64,000 nt of DNA, taken from positions 20,509,001 through 20,573,000 of the forward strand of contig JAQISU010000022.1 in the NCBI GenBank assembly GCA_029339505.1. The letters run 5' to 3'. Each line of letters starts with the position of its first letter. The first letter of the stretch is position 1. This document shows positions 1 through 11,046 of this stretch, piece after piece. The stretch is from Unio delphinus. Its lineage: Eukaryota > Mollusca > Bivalvia > Unionida > Unionidae. Position numbers and translations under genes: made by a program. The notes under the pieces were generated by a model. It was not told the origin of the DNA, searched no databases, and saw only the letters and a program-made list of their open reading frames with translations.

Positions 1-1269
1 TGTACATGATTCTTTTCTCAACTCTTTAAACACTTATGATCTTATTCATGAAAATAAGTCTGGCTTTCGCCAGAATCACTCCTGTCAAACTGCACTTGTA
101 TCTTTGATTGATAAATGGCTGAAAGCGTTTGATCAAGGAGAAATGGTAGGCACTATTATGGTTGATTTCGTAAAGCTTTTTATTTTGTAGACCATGAAAA
201 TTTACTTGAACAACTAAATATTTATGAATGCAGTGAAAACTCCTTAAACTGGTTTTTACTTCTTACTTAACCGACAGAGTTCAAAAAGTATCTTTAAATG
301 GTCAACTTTCTGTAAGCAAAAGAAATAATTTTGGAGTACCACAAGGCTCTATCCTTGGACCTCTGTTATTCATTCTATTTATCAACGATTTACCTCTTAA
401 GATTAGAACTTCAATTTCTTCCACTGACCTCTATGCAGATGATACTACACTGTCTGGGATTGGTAAAACCAAAACGGTACTTGAAAATAACTTACAAGAT
501 GCTCTCAACAGACTTCAAATATGGTGCAAGGAAAACGATATGATCATAAATACAAAAAATACGAAAGCCCTCCTAGTTACAACAACAAAAACGAGCAACA
601 CTAGATAGTGACAAACTTTTTTTAACAATGTGAGCCTTAATATGACCTCTTAAGATAGAATTCTTGGTGTATTCGTAGATAACAATTTTACTTGGTCTCT
701 TCACATCAAACACATTTCAAAAAAGATAAATTCTTATCTTTGGCTACTGAGAAAAATCAAAGCAGACTCTTCTCTTCAGTATAGGGTCATCTTTTATAAA
801 AGTTATATTCAGCCATATCTGGACTACTGTAATGTAATTTGGGGTAATACCTCTAATTTAAACATAACGACAATTATACGGCTCCAAAATAGGGCTTGCC
901 ATTTAATTCAAGATCAATGTATAGATAATTTTCAGGATGCAATGAATAATATAAAAGTTTTAACAATACATGAAAGAATATTTCTTAGAAAAGCCAAATT
1001 GATATATAAAAGTATACATAAAATCCATTCCTGTCTATCTAAGCAATATCTTTCACCAAAGAGATGCTGATGGTACTCCAAATTTAAGGTCAATAAGAAG
1101 AAAAATTACATTATACATAGGCCAAAGAAGGAATTGTTTTTTGAAACAAAGTTTTCAATATACTGGTCCAGTAGCATGGAACAACATTCCCAGCGACATA
1201 AGGCAAGCTCCTAGCATTTCTTTTTTTCATAATCAATGTCTTAAATGGATGAAATCTTTAGAAAATTGA
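1..1269 (+). pseudogene. Non-LTR retrotransposon reverse transcriptase, 5'-truncated by window edge
   Basis: Translating across several frames gives a LINE reverse transcriptase palm: the GSILGPLLFILFINDLP segment near 341-395 and the catalytic LYADDTTL motif near 429-452. The rest runs into a C-terminal region ending with a stop at 1267-1269. In-frame stops (for example near 187) and several frameshifts make it non-functional. The motif set is that of CR1/Jockey-type elements; the exact clade cannot be set by eye. Its last 150 bp and 3' UTR recur at 21735-22204, so a second copy of the family lies in this window. The 5' part lies outside the window. Confidence 0.85.
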
Positions 1270-1563
1270 ACAGTGCTAGTACCCAAAAAAATTACTGCCT
1301 GCTTGTCTGTAATTTTGCATCATTTTCAAAGCTGAATGTTTCAACGCAGAATGATATTTTATGTTTTTGTTTATGTTTATGTTTTTTTGACAGATGCCTG
1401 TGCATGTGTTCCAGGCTTGATACTATGAAATTTAAAATTCCTTTATTATTTAGTGTTGAGCCAGACTCTTCACATCATGTTGTATATATTGTACATAACA
1501 GAAAGATGGACTCAAGGTAGATTAGTTCTGTAACTAATTGAGTTACCTTCTCTAAATAAAGTC

Positions 1564-1628
<65 letters not shown>

Positions 1629-1918
1629 CGCCATATCGATTGGGAATATTAATAACAAAGTAACTTTATCAGCAAGAACATAGGATAGTAGTTCAAAAAT
1701 GTAGAAAATAGGTATTAGCCAACCTTTAGCGTGCTCTATGTGTTAGTAGTGTCACTCCGGTACTTCACACAATGCTCTGCAATGGGTTTGTATCACGTTT
1801 TGAAGGATAACAAATATGTTTTAAATGCACATCTAAAAAATGAAAATCTAAAGGGCACTGTGTTCACAAAATGAATCAAATCTATCTCCCATTCAAAATT
1901 AATAGCTAGTGGCAATGA
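1115..1918. repeat. Segmental duplication, copy 1 (partner 21735-22494)
   Basis: The LINE 3' end, the TTA tail and about 290 bp beyond it (1629-1918) match 21735-22494 with only scattered substitutions. Because the match runs past the retrotransposon tail, this is a duplicated genomic segment or a larger composite repeat, not two independent LINE insertions. Both copies end in GGCAATGAAT, after which they diverge. In both places a LINE ORF1-like minus-strand sequence follows within 0.4-1.2 kb. Confidence 0.8.
1562..1628. repeat. (TTA)n tail of the LINE 3' end
   Basis: About 22 TTA units follow the 3' UTR of the LINE after the sequence CTAAATAAAG. The same arrangement occurs at 22147-22204. 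CR1- and L2-like elements often end in short microsatellite tails, which fits. Confidence 0.85.
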
Positions 1919-1950
1919 ATCTTTTTCTCAATCTGAAATTTGCATGCAGG

Positions 1951-2091
1951 CAGAGGCGTAGCAAGGGTGTTTGGAGCCCGGTAACAAGATTTATATTTAC
2001 GCCCCCACCCCACAAAAAAATTCATAGCCCATTTTGGCGACCCACTAATCTGGCCCCTCTGCCCCCCCGCCCCTTCCCAGCTACACCTCTA
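1951..2091. mobile_element. hAT-type MITE, CAGAGGCGTAGC family
   Basis: The element begins CAGAGGCGTAGCAAGGG and ends in the near-complement GCTACACCTCTA, giving imperfect terminal inverted repeats. The eight bases before it (CATGCAGG) and after it (CATGCAAC) match at six positions, consistent with an 8-bp hAT target duplication. It has no coding capacity. Related elements with the same ends lie at 12470-12757 and from 63714. Confidence 0.65.
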
Positions 2092-2283
2092 CATGCAACA
2101 CAAAAACGGGGTAATCTGAACACTTAATGCAATTAAACATCTTCAACGTGCAGCGGTGTGAATTCCTTATGACTCATTGTCCAATGGATTTGCGTCGCTA
2201 ACAGTAACAAAAGCAGAACTGAAATTTCCCTCTAAATCGTGTTGAACAAGCAGTAAGATCGTATATTATTGGTTTATCTTCAT

Positions 2284-2286
<3 letters not shown>

Positions 2287-2340
<54 letters not shown>
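2287..2340. repeat. (TA)n microsatellite
   Basis: Uninterrupted TA dinucleotides; the open frame across it is an artefact. Confidence 0.95.
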
Positions 2341-2344
<4 letters not shown>

Positions 2345-2346
2345 CT

Positions 2347-2830
2347 CTTTTTTTAAATCTTAATTTGAAATGGTTCTGGTTCTTCCACATTATGGGGCCT
2401 TTGCTCATCCGAAATTCCCCTAATGACAGTATGGGTTATTTCCTTTACGGTATAATTATATACCCTACATATCCCATTGGGTTTACTGAGTCAAGCTTGT
2501 TGATATATCCTAGATTTGATACTTTAATAGCTATCATTATCTCTGTGGAACTTGGAAAGTTTTCCCTGGGTATTCTCGACCCATTTAAGAACTGCGCTCC
2601 TTCTTTATACAGGTTGTGTAAATATACTCAGTCCTCGTGTTCAACAATTTTGACCTTGAAAAACTGTTCAATGTACCTTATCCCCTTCGTATTTTCTTTC
2701 CTTCGCCATGCTATTTTTCTTTTACCATACAATATGTTATATCCTCATAGTCCCATCGCCTTTTCTTCTTGTGCATCCTATCTCCAGATCGTGGGACCTT
2801 TGCTCCCTCTTGCTGGTTTAGGTGGCATTA
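2347..2830 (-). pseudogene. LINE ORF1-like gene, N-terminal part
   Basis: On the minus strand an ATG near 2830 opens a broken reading frame. Its later half, from 2590 down to 2358, is nearly identical to 23715-23950, where the same protein continues to a zinc-knuckle-like region. Copy 1 therefore carries the N-terminal half and copy 2 the C-terminal half of one gag/ORF1-like protein. Stops interrupt the frame here. The function is inferred from the partner copy; I do not recognise the N-terminal domain. Confidence 0.5.
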
Positions 2831-3128
2831 TCCTGTATAACATAATGTACATAATATAAAAAACCGGGATATGAAAAAGGAATATAAAAGAGACACTTCA
2901 TAAAGGGACTGAGACATAATAGTTATAGATATATATAAAAGGAGAGATATATTGTTAGAGCAGACAACTATGTCAAGGAACCATATAACTAAACTGTTGT
3001 GTAGAGGTGGACATAACTTTAGTATTTGTCCATCTGGATATAAACAAAAGTGTGTAAAAATCACTTAAATAAGAATATCACTGAACATACGTCACTCTGA
3101 AGCCGGAAGAAGAAAAACTCAGGTCTCA

Positions 3129-4030
3129 CTAGTATCTTACAACAAAGCCTGAAAATGTTTATATATGACCAACCGCTCCGGTGGCCTAGTGGTTAGAGCG
3201 TCCGCCCCGGAAGCGGAAGGTCGTCGGTTCGATCCCCGGCCGAGTCATACCAAAGACTTACAAAAATGGTACTAACAGCTGGCTCGCTTGACGCTCAGCA
3301 TTAAGAGGTTAGTGTTAGGACTGGTCGGCCTGGTGTCAGGATAATGTGACTGGGTGAGACATCATGCTACATGTCTGAGGCATGATGTCTCAGTGCTAGA
3401 CATCACTATAAACTGCCTCAATGCAGACATCGTAGCGATATGACTGAAACATTGTTAAAGCTACGTTAAAAATCCTAATCAAACAAACAATATGTGACCC
3501 TTGTATCTTACAACAAACCCTGACAATATTTATATATTATTGTAGTATCTTACAAAAAATCCTGACAATGTTTATATATGACACTATTATATTTACAACC
3601 AAGCCTGACAAAGTTTATGTAGGATTAAACTAGTATCTTACAACAAATCCTGACAAAGTTTATATATGACACTAGTATCTTACAACAAAGCCTGACATTC
3701 TTTATATTTGACACTAGTATCTTACAACAAAGCCTGACATTGTTTATATATGACACTATTATATTTACAATCAAGCATGACAATGTTTGTATATGTAGGA
3801 TTAAACTAGTATCTTACAACAAAGCCTGACAATGTTTATATATGACACTAGTATCTTACAACAAAGCATGACAATGTTTCTATAAGATGACATGCTGTCT
3901 TATAGCAAAACCAGGCAACATTGAAACGAGATGGCATGAGGCTCTTACAGAAAAGCATGATAATATTTATATAAGATGAGAGCAGTATTATCGTAAAAGA
4001 AAGTCTGACAATGTTTATATTCTTAGGAGT
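3129..4030. repeat. Minisatellite, unit about 40 bp, interrupted by a SINE
   Basis: A degenerate unit reading roughly GTATCTTACAACAAAGCCTG followed by ACAATGTTTATATATGACACTA is repeated about a dozen times. One unit lies before 3167 and the rest after 3490, so the SINE at 3168-3489 landed inside the array. Units toward 3900-4030 are more diverged. Confidence 0.8.
3168..3489 (+). mobile_element. tRNA-derived SINE
   Basis: The head is tRNA-like. Box A (TGGCCTAGTGG) is at 3182-3192 and box B (GGTTCGATCCC) at 3226-3236. An anticodon-like stem of 5 bp (3201-3205 with 3213-3217) encloses a 7-base loop reading CCCGGAA. Position 33 is C instead of U and the acceptor stem is poor, so this is a SINE, not a tRNA gene. 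The body contains a central domain around GACTGGTCGGCCTGGTGTCA and ends in AATCAAACAAACAA. Both resemble molluscan or lophotrochozoan SINE conserved domains, judged from memory of the family. A copy lacking the head lies reversed at 14447-14675. Confidence 0.8.
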
Positions 4031-4802
4031 TTATTAAGACTTGATTAAATCTAGTAACCTTGGCCATATTATCAAGGTCACAAGGCATTGTTTTAAGGTT
4101 AGAAATGGACACTAAAATTGTGAACATTGATCGTCAATATTGGCATTTTTTCACAACCCTAATGTGATGCAGTTTACAAGAACCGACCTAATGAAAATTA
4201 GTTTCAAAATAAGCCAAAAAATTCAGCTGAGAAAGTATATTTCATGAATATAAATTATTTTAGATTTGTTACTAAATTATCTATGAATTTTCAAGATCTA
4301 TAAGTAATATCGCAGCTTTGATTAGAATTCAGATAAAGCATGAAATAAGTCATTTCCTCAATTTCCGTTTTCGTATTGGGTTTCTCAACTTTATAATGTA
4401 TATCTTTGAGAAAATGTAAAAATGTGTCCTCTGCATACTCTTTTAAGAATACCTTTTAGATGCTAAGACAAACAATGGATATGCTATATACAAACCTTTC
4501 ACCTTTTAGACAAGTGAAAAATGCATACAGAAACTTACATTTTCGTAGCGCAATTCACCAATTTAATATCAACAGTAACATACTTATTACTATTACGTAG
4601 CTGGCATTTTTCCAGGTTGAAAATACCATGACTGTATCAGCTATATTTGTCCTCCCATTAGTATGAAACAGATCATTCCAGAACACTTCATCATCCCTGA
4701 GATACCTTATATGTTTGATGTCGTCTTCCATTTCCTTGTGGAGAAGATTATCATCACTTCTGAAGATAAGCAAATTACTTTTTATGTATCTATTACCAAC
4801 TA
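4031..4802. other. AT-rich stretch, nothing recognised
   Basis: About 770 bp with no coding similarity, terminal repeats or tandem structure that I can see. Confidence 0.5.
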
Positions 4803-6610
4803 AAGAAGACCTTAAGTAAAGCCCCAGAGAAGGGTGGCATCCCAGCAGAAGTCATCAAATGTGGTTGCATTGTGCTGCTCACAAACCTACACAACCTCCT
4901 TTGCCAGTGATGGGATGAGGGTGCAGTGCATCAGGACATGAGAGATGCCAACATCGTAACCTTGTACAAGAACAAAGGCGACAGAAGTGACAGCACAACT
5001 ACAGGAACATACCCCTTCTTAGCTTCGTGGGCAAAGTCATCGCATGCGTCATCCTGAACAGACTGCAGATTCTTGCTGACAAAATATATCCAGAGTCACA
5101 GTGTGAGTTTAGCACTGAGAGGTCCACAATCAACATGATCTTCTCGATATTGTAAGCAGAGATGGATTCTTTACAATCCTGGTAAAGATAGGATACCCTC
5201 CAATGCTGCCAAGTATGATCCAGTTCTTTCACGATGACTTGAAAGGCACAGTGCAGTATGGTGGATCAATGTCTGACTCCTTCAACATCCTCAGCAAAGT
5301 GAAACAGAGTTGCATCATAGCCCCCACCCTCTTCAGCATCTTTTTTGCTCTCCTGCTCAAGCATGCCTTTGGCCTGTCCACAGAAGGAATTTATCTGCAT
5401 ACTCGATCAGACGGCAAATTGTTTAACTTGACATGACTAAAGGCAAAGAGCACAGTGTGTGAAGCATCCATCAGGGACATACTATTCACATATGACGCCG
5501 CTCTAGCCACACACACAAAAGCTGAGTTATAGCACCTGATGGATCACTTTGCTAATGCATGCAATGATTTTTGGCTGCCCATCAGCCTAAATAAAACAAA
5601 TGTGATGGCTCAGAATGCATACTCACCAAGCATTATCATGAACAACTATGAAATTGGACTAGCCAGCCAGTTCACTTACCTTGGTTCTACCATCACCAAC
5701 AACTTATTGCTCGATGCTGAGCTCAACAAGAAGGCCCGTACCTAGGAAATTCTGGGCCCCAGGCAGCTGACAGAGTTCGGGCCCCTTTCGTGTTTCAAAT
5801 ATGTGCGTATATTTTAAAACGCGGGCCCCTATCTAGCTCGGGCCCCTGACAAGTGCCATGGTTGTCCCCCCTAGGTGCGGGCCTGCAACAAGCATATACG
5901 AAAGGCATCAACAACCTCTCCAGGTTGTTGCAAAGAGTTTGGAACATCAGTATGCAGACCCGAAACACTAGGATATCCATGTAATGTGCCTGTGTAGCAC
6001 TCTTCTGTATGCCAGTGAAACCTGACTCTGTACAGCTCACAAGAGAAAAGATTGATCGCCTTACACATGTGCTGTCTCTGACTCATCCTCGGGGATTGCT
6101 TGGAGTGATCGAGTAACAAACAACGAGATGCTTGAACGTACTAAGATTCCCAACATGGTCACTCTCCTCTGCCAATGTTGCGTCTTCTGACTGGGCCATG
6201 TACGTCAGATGGATGATGGAGAAATCCACAAAGACCTTCTTTATTCAGAACCTCTTTATTCGGAACTTGCTTCTGGCAAAAGATCAATCGGATGGCCACA
6301 TCTCCACTTCAAGAATGTCTGCTGCAAGCATGACATAAAAGCCTTTGACATCGAAGTCAACATCGGGGTGAGTAGAGTTTGCTCTAGACAGACCCAGGTG
6401 GCAACTATCTCTGATCACTGGTTTAAAAACTGGTGAGGACAAACTACGCTTCCTAGGTGATGAAAAGCGATCTCTGAGAAAGACGAAGCAGCTCCAACAC
6501 AAACCAGACTCATCTTTCAAAATGCAGCAAGTACTGCCACAGCCGTGTCGGGCTACATAGCCACTGCAGATGCTGCGCATATCCATTGTCTGTCGAGTCT
6601 AATGTTAGCA
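4803..6610 (+). pseudogene. RTE/CR1-like non-LTR retrotransposon, reverse transcriptase and 3' end
   Basis: The plus strand encodes a decayed LINE pol. Around 4810-5160 it resembles the RT finger region (a segment like MRDANIVTLYKNKGD, then a stretch like the RST of the FRxxRST motif). The catalytic aspartates would lie near 5480-5510, where the sequence reads LFTYDAALATHTKAEL, with Tyr in place of the first Asp. A C-terminal region with conserved SGKRSIG and FLADEKRF segments follows at 6200-6560, then a Cys/His-rich end. It is broken by stops, frameshifts and a MITE at 5731-5885. A second copy, starting at the C-terminal region, lies at 45853-46700. Confidence 0.8.
5731..5885. mobile_element. 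hAT-type MITE with an empty site in the paralogous LINE
   Basis: This 155-bp insertion has ends AAGGCCCGTACCTAGG and the complement of CAGGCCCGCACCTAGG, that is 14 of 16 bases in inverted repeat. It is flanked by CAACAAG at 5724-5730 and 5886-5892. The paralogous LINE at about 45910-45930 lacks the insertion and has a single CAACAAG, which proves insertion. An 8-bp hAT duplication with one mismatch (TCAACAAG/GCAACAAG) is the best reading. Confidence 0.85.
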
Positions 6611-6775
6611 ATATCTTCTAAGTACACATTAGTGCACATTAATACATATTTATGCACACCAGTTCACATTAGTAAACATTAATACACATTATTACACATT
6701 AATACGCATTAGTACAAATCATTATATATAATTACACATCAATACACATTAATACACTGTAGTACACATTAATAC
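6610..6775. repeat. Degenerate decamer array (ACACATTAAT-like)
   Basis: About 15 imperfect copies of a roughly 10-bp unit (ACACATTAAT, ACACATTAGT and variants) lie just 3' of the LINE coding end. The same array is at 46690-46855 after the paralogous LINE, so it is probably part of the LINE 3' UTR. Confidence 0.75.
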
Positions 6776-7848
6776 ATGGGGCCCCGAGTGACCGTGGGGG
6801 GGGGGGTTCTAAAGCGATCTCCGTTATGGATAACTGCCATATCCCCTATGCGTCGTTTCGAATCACAGATTCAACTAATATGGGTATGTGAGAAAGCTTT
6901 TCCAATAGCTTCTCGTCGGTTGGTGGTTCTTTCTGGGAGTTTCCTGAGCTCTTACTCCACCATTAATACTGGCCGCCATGTTTAGCCTATCTTTTGCTGA
7001 AACATGGCGTAAAATCCTACAACAACAACATTGATACACATTAGTTCACATTGGTTTTCATTAATATCCTGATCAAATTGCTTTTAAATCAGTGTATTAA
7101 GCTCCCACTGGATATTTTCCAAGCTCTCTAGGGTGGTGGATAGCCATCTACTGCCTTCTGAGTCTACTGCTAATAACAGTCCATCAGTGTATTAAGCTCT
7201 TGAGTTAATTGAATTTGAAAATCATTGCATGTTGTATGCTATTTGCTTTTATCCTTCTTTATTCCATTAACATTAGTGATTAGAAGACAAAAATAAAATT
7301 TGATTGTGCCTTTTTCATGCTTGGTTATTTGGTGAACTTTCCTTATCTTGTCATAATTGTGACTACAAATCCATGTTGATTCATATTATTCTTCATTACA
7401 AATCATTTTAATTTACATTCCTTTGGTAACAAAGAATGCACAAACCATTTTCCTTCATATTATGTACCCAGTTTGTGAACACAGACTCCATTTCAAAGTT
7501 AGTGTCAAATAGCCAGATTAGGGAGTTAGACTAGATGCCACCTTATATATTATTTATCTAAATCTCTATGAGGTGTGGCCTTCCACTACAAGATATCGAG
7601 TTCTCCTTTTCCTACATGCTTTGGATTTCTGGATGGACCATGACCAGATGGTAGTGAGGTCATTGGTGTCGGCTGAGGATATACATAGCATATTGATATT
7701 GGATAAATCAATAGGACAGGAATGGATATTTTCCAAGCTCTCTAGGGTGGTGGATAGCCATCTACTGCCTTCTGAGTCTACTGCTAATAACAGTCCATCA
7801 GATACCCTAGAGGAGTAACTGGTTTAAACTAATGTTTCCCCATGTCCT
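6776..7848. repeat. Duplicated segment downstream of LINE (partner about 46856-47842)
   Basis: About 1.05 kb matching 46856-47842 closely, including a G-run near 6798-6806. The match stops at CCCATGTCCTG in both copies. It may be a long LINE 3' UTR with a shared end or part of a segmental duplication. An 80-bp piece (7717-7800) is duplicated locally at about 7111-7186 and is absent at the partner's equivalent place. A short open frame (7573-7818) is conserved between copies, but the DNA is conserved equally, so coding is not supported. Confidence 0.7.
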
Positions 7849-7990
7849 GATTGACATCAAGTTGCTTACTTATTCCTCATTCCCTATTCCCGATTGAATA
7901 AGGAATAAGTAACCAGTTACCGATTGAATAAGGAATAAGTAACCAGTTAATTATTCCCGATTCAACTTTATTCTACATGCATTTGGTAGT
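7849..7990. repeat. Fold-back repeat, copy 1
   Basis: Contains CTTATTCCTCATTCC and its complement GGAATAAGGAATAAG-like runs separated by CGATTG, so it can form a hairpin, plus an internal direct repeat (CGATTGAATAAGGAATAAG twice). The same element lies at 14680-14830. It begins exactly where the preceding duplicated segment ends. Confidence 0.7.
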
Positions 7991-8039
7991 AGTTCAAACA
8001 AACAATCAAACAACATCAGCATCCGTTTTAGTCAATAAC

Positions 8040-8560
8040 GACCTTGCTTCTTTTATATCTACTAGCAACGTCAACGCGTATTTGTACGTATATTTGCGAC
8101 TACCAGTTTTGATAGTATCCTGTGGTAAAATATCAGCCTGATAAACTTCATCAGGAGTGCTGACATCACAATATGCGTGCTGAAATCGTTTAGATGGTGG
8201 TAGATAAATTTGCCATATTGCATCTCGTACTGACCATTTTGCAACAACAGAACCTTAACATTTGCAGCATCGTCGAGTTTCCTAAAAGCTGCTGGACCCC
8301 TTCAATATCATCTTGGGCTATAATACATCGATTTCATAATTTTATAATCGGTTGATTAATTACCAGCTCCGAATAATACTTTACATTTTATCGCTGATCT
8401 TTCTAACCAATTAGCTAATGATTCTCTCAAATATTGTATCTTTTATGAAAATTGAATGCGTGAATTTATATCACATCTGCAGTATGTCGTTGTTCTAAAT
8501 CTTGACTTTAATACACTACACCGTAAATATGACACACTTTATCAATTTGGGTGGCTAGAT
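8040..8560 (-). pseudogene. Endogenous virus copy C: fragment of phospholipase A2 and integrase genes
   Basis: On the minus strand, from 8560 to 8300, decayed frames match the C-terminal half of the PLA2-like protein of copies A and B, including the closing GAGN and stop. From about 8330 to 8040 they match the integrase N-terminus: the MxSxYYSP opening, the AIWQIYLPP segment, and the region around the first catalytic Asp (YKYALTLLVD). Gene order and orientation to each other are the same as in A and B. Stops and frameshifts are dense, so this copy is older. No TIR is visible nearby; both sides are cut by other repeats. Confidence 0.8.
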
Positions 8561-8564
8561 TTGT

Positions 8565-9430
8565 ATATATAGGTCTCATCAGCGTACATCTGGTGAGGCA
8601 CTGGATGATGATCTATGACACTTGAAAGCGGCTGAGTGTATAAAATGAGCAGAACCGGTCCAAGAACACCACAACATGATTCAATTGGGCTGGAGTGTTT
8701 TTCATTTTGCAGATACAATTTGTGTCCTGTTGACTAAGTAGGACTTGAACCACAGTAAGGCTGTATTGTGAATGCAAAATACATCTACATGCTGGAAACG
8801 GTGAAGTAATATATCATGGTCTATTGTGTCAAATGCTGCAGACAAATCAAGGAAGGTGAGGACTGTAATCTTTCCGCTATCCGAAGCAGAGAGAATGTAA
8901 TTAAATACTTTCAGAAGAGTTGTTTCAGTACTGTGGTAAGAGAGATATGCAGACTGTACGTTGGCAAAAAGACTGTTTGAATTCAGATGAGATACAAGTT
9001 GGGTTAGAACAACTTTTACTAAGATTTGTTATATGAACGGGTGATTAGAAACTGGGCAGTAGTTCTTTAAATCGTTATGGTCGCGTGTTGGTTTCTTCAG
9101 CAGAGTCTTTACAATGGCAGTTTTGAAAAATGATGGCAATTCCCAGATGATAGAGAGGTATTAATAACATCAGTTAGTGAAGGCATTATTGGATCTAAGC
9201 ACTCAAGCAGCAGTGGTGATGGAATCGGATCAAGATCATATGATATGTGTGCACTCTTCATGACAATTGTCCGTACTAAATCCATCGAGACAGGATCAAA
9301 TTCTGCTAACGGTTGTCGCTAAAATTATGTATCGCAACTGTGTGGGTACAAGGAGTCAATTGAAATTGTGTTATCAAGCTTATCTCTAATGGTTTGTACC
9401 TTGTCACGGAAGAAATTTTCAAACAGGTTA
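8565..9430 (-). pseudogene. Degraded non-LTR retrotransposon reverse transcriptase
   Basis: On the minus strand the region reads as a broken RT: a region like SCCGVLGPVL near 8690-8640, then a YADET version of the catalytic YADD near 8590, with upstream palm and finger blocks back to about 9300. The segment LGPVL...YTQPLSSVI is typical of CR1/L2-type pol. There are many stops. It abuts the virus fragment C on one side and the gypsy remnant on the other. Confidence 0.7.
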
Positions 9431-9437
9431 AGACGGT

Positions 9438-10150
9438 CTACTGGTGAGAACATTTTGTTATTCTTCGCTGGAAGAACTCCCCCAACCACTTGCCTCCTTT
9501 TTTAAACTGGCTATCACTTGCTTTGTTATCATAGTACCTTTTGTATCTTACACTGACTTTGCTATCATAGTACCTTTTGTATCTTACGCTGACTTTGCTG
9601 CACAATTGTATATGATATTCTAACCTTTCTTGAACATCTAACACATAAAGATATGTACTCTTTACTTCACTATCATCTACTTTTCCAGCCCATAACTCTT
9701 TGAGAATCTTCATGGGACCGTAAATTATTCTGCCATACAATACCTCAAAAAGTGTAAGCCCCAACATTTCTTGTCCAACCTCCCGGTATGCAAATAACAT
9801 TGCATTTGTGTATTTGCCCCAATCTCTTGATCGTTCAGAACATACTCGTTTCAACATTTTTTGAATTTCTGACATTATCCGTTACAAATATATTTGTACG
9901 GTGTTGTCTTGATTTGCGTTAGAAACAACATTCTGTTAACTTCAGACATAAATCCTAAGTAAACTTTACGAAACACTTATTCTACTGAACATATCAACTA
10001 ATGCCTCAGCTACTCTTTCTGTCTCCATTCTTGGTAATGATTTGCGTCATGGGATCAATCAGACCTACTACATATAATGATACCCTTTTAAAAGGCGTAT
10101 CGATGAGAGGCATCTGACCCAAAGCTACTTAGTAGCTCGCCCCTTGTCAA
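9438..10150 (-). pseudogene. Ty3/gypsy integrase remnant (Gmr1-like)
   Basis: A 145-codon open frame (9875-9438) and the decayed sequence upstream to 10150 match the integrase of the intact element at 37099-40713: LGQMPLIDTPFKR near 10120, then the post-catalytic FAYRE and LYGR segments and the LRELW-like block. The catalytic core is mostly deleted. A 36-bp in-frame tandem duplication (KVSVRYKRYYD twice) lies near 9530-9600. It is the only clear pol part of an element whose primer site and LTR start at 11028-11047. Confidence 0.75.
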
Positions 10151-11027
10151 TGGTTTTCATAAATAGCTAGTTATACCTAAATCATGGTCTCTACCCCTAT
10201 AACTATCCCTTTCCTGCACCGTTTCCCTTCTATTCTGTTAAGTAGGTTATGCTTTCCAACTTTCATCTGTCTGAATATATGTCATGTGATACCGCACTAG
10301 TTCTAGACTGTTTACCTTTCAACCTACAATTCTCCACTGTTTACCCTAGCTTACCACACTAGTTACACTTGATCACTGATCAGTACCTCTGACTACCTTC
10401 AGTTACCTTATTTGACTTCAGTTACCTTCTTTGACTTCAATTACCTTCTTTGAGTTAGAATTCTGAGAATTAGTATGTGGTACACTGAGTTTAGAGACCT
10501 TCCCCCTATTGAGTCGCAAACACCTGTTTTGGACCTTCCCGAATTTTTGCTTTCACATCCGCCACTTCAGCCATAGACAGCTAACTAATGTTATTGATTA
10601 TAAATTTTCTCTAATCATAATCAACTAACAAATGCTTTTGATTACATATTTTCTATAATCTTAATCAACTAACTGATGCTATTGATTATTCCGTGCAAAT
10701 TACATTAAGGTGTATCAACACAAAAAAAAGAGTAATTTTAACTCAACAAAGTTTACACGCTTATGAAACTGAGAGTAGACATGCGTTATGTAGTACGTGC
10801 AATAGCATTTTCGCTACAAAGGATAGTGTTACTGTCTCTCCCCAGAAACACTTCGGCAGCTCTGTCTTCTCCTGTCTGTTCGCCTGTATGTTCTCCTGTC
10901 TGTTTCCCTGTCATGCCACCCAAACTACTCACAAATGCAACAAAAGATATGAAACCACGAGGATTCGTTACAATATAATAATAAAAGCTACAGCTTGTTT
11001 ATCTTTATTTCTCTAATAGGACGTTGC
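10151..11027. other. Internal/deleted region of the gypsy remnant, nothing specific recognised
   Basis: Pyrimidine-rich sequence with short repeats (TTACCTTCTTTGACTTCA-like near 10395-10455; CAACTAACTGATGC-like near 10580-10680). It presumably includes decayed gag and leader of the retrotransposon, since it lies between integrase and primer site, but no domain is readable. Confidence 0.4.
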
Positions 11028-11045
11028 ATCCCACTTTTGACACCA
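11028..11045 (-). other. tRNA-Leu primer-binding site of decayed gypsy element
   Basis: The minus strand reads TGGTGTCAAAAGTGGGAT, one base different from the primer site of the intact element at 41809-41826 and complementary to a tRNA-Leu 3' end. It lies 1 base inside the presumed LTR start. Confidence 0.7.
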
Positions 11046-11046
11046 C

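Noticed and set aside
3168..3248. Possible functional tRNA gene
   Set aside because: Box A and B are good, but position 33 is not U, the acceptor stem does not pair well, and the sequence continues into a SINE body that has a second copy at 14447-14675.
7573..7818. 81-codon open frame, also at 47566-47811
   Set aside because: Lies in a duplicated repeat segment; recurrence reflects DNA duplication and the peptide matches no family I know.
10693..11016. 107-codon open frame
   Set aside because: No domain; it lies in the decayed gypsy leader next to the primer site, with low-complexity Ser/Cys/Phe repeats.
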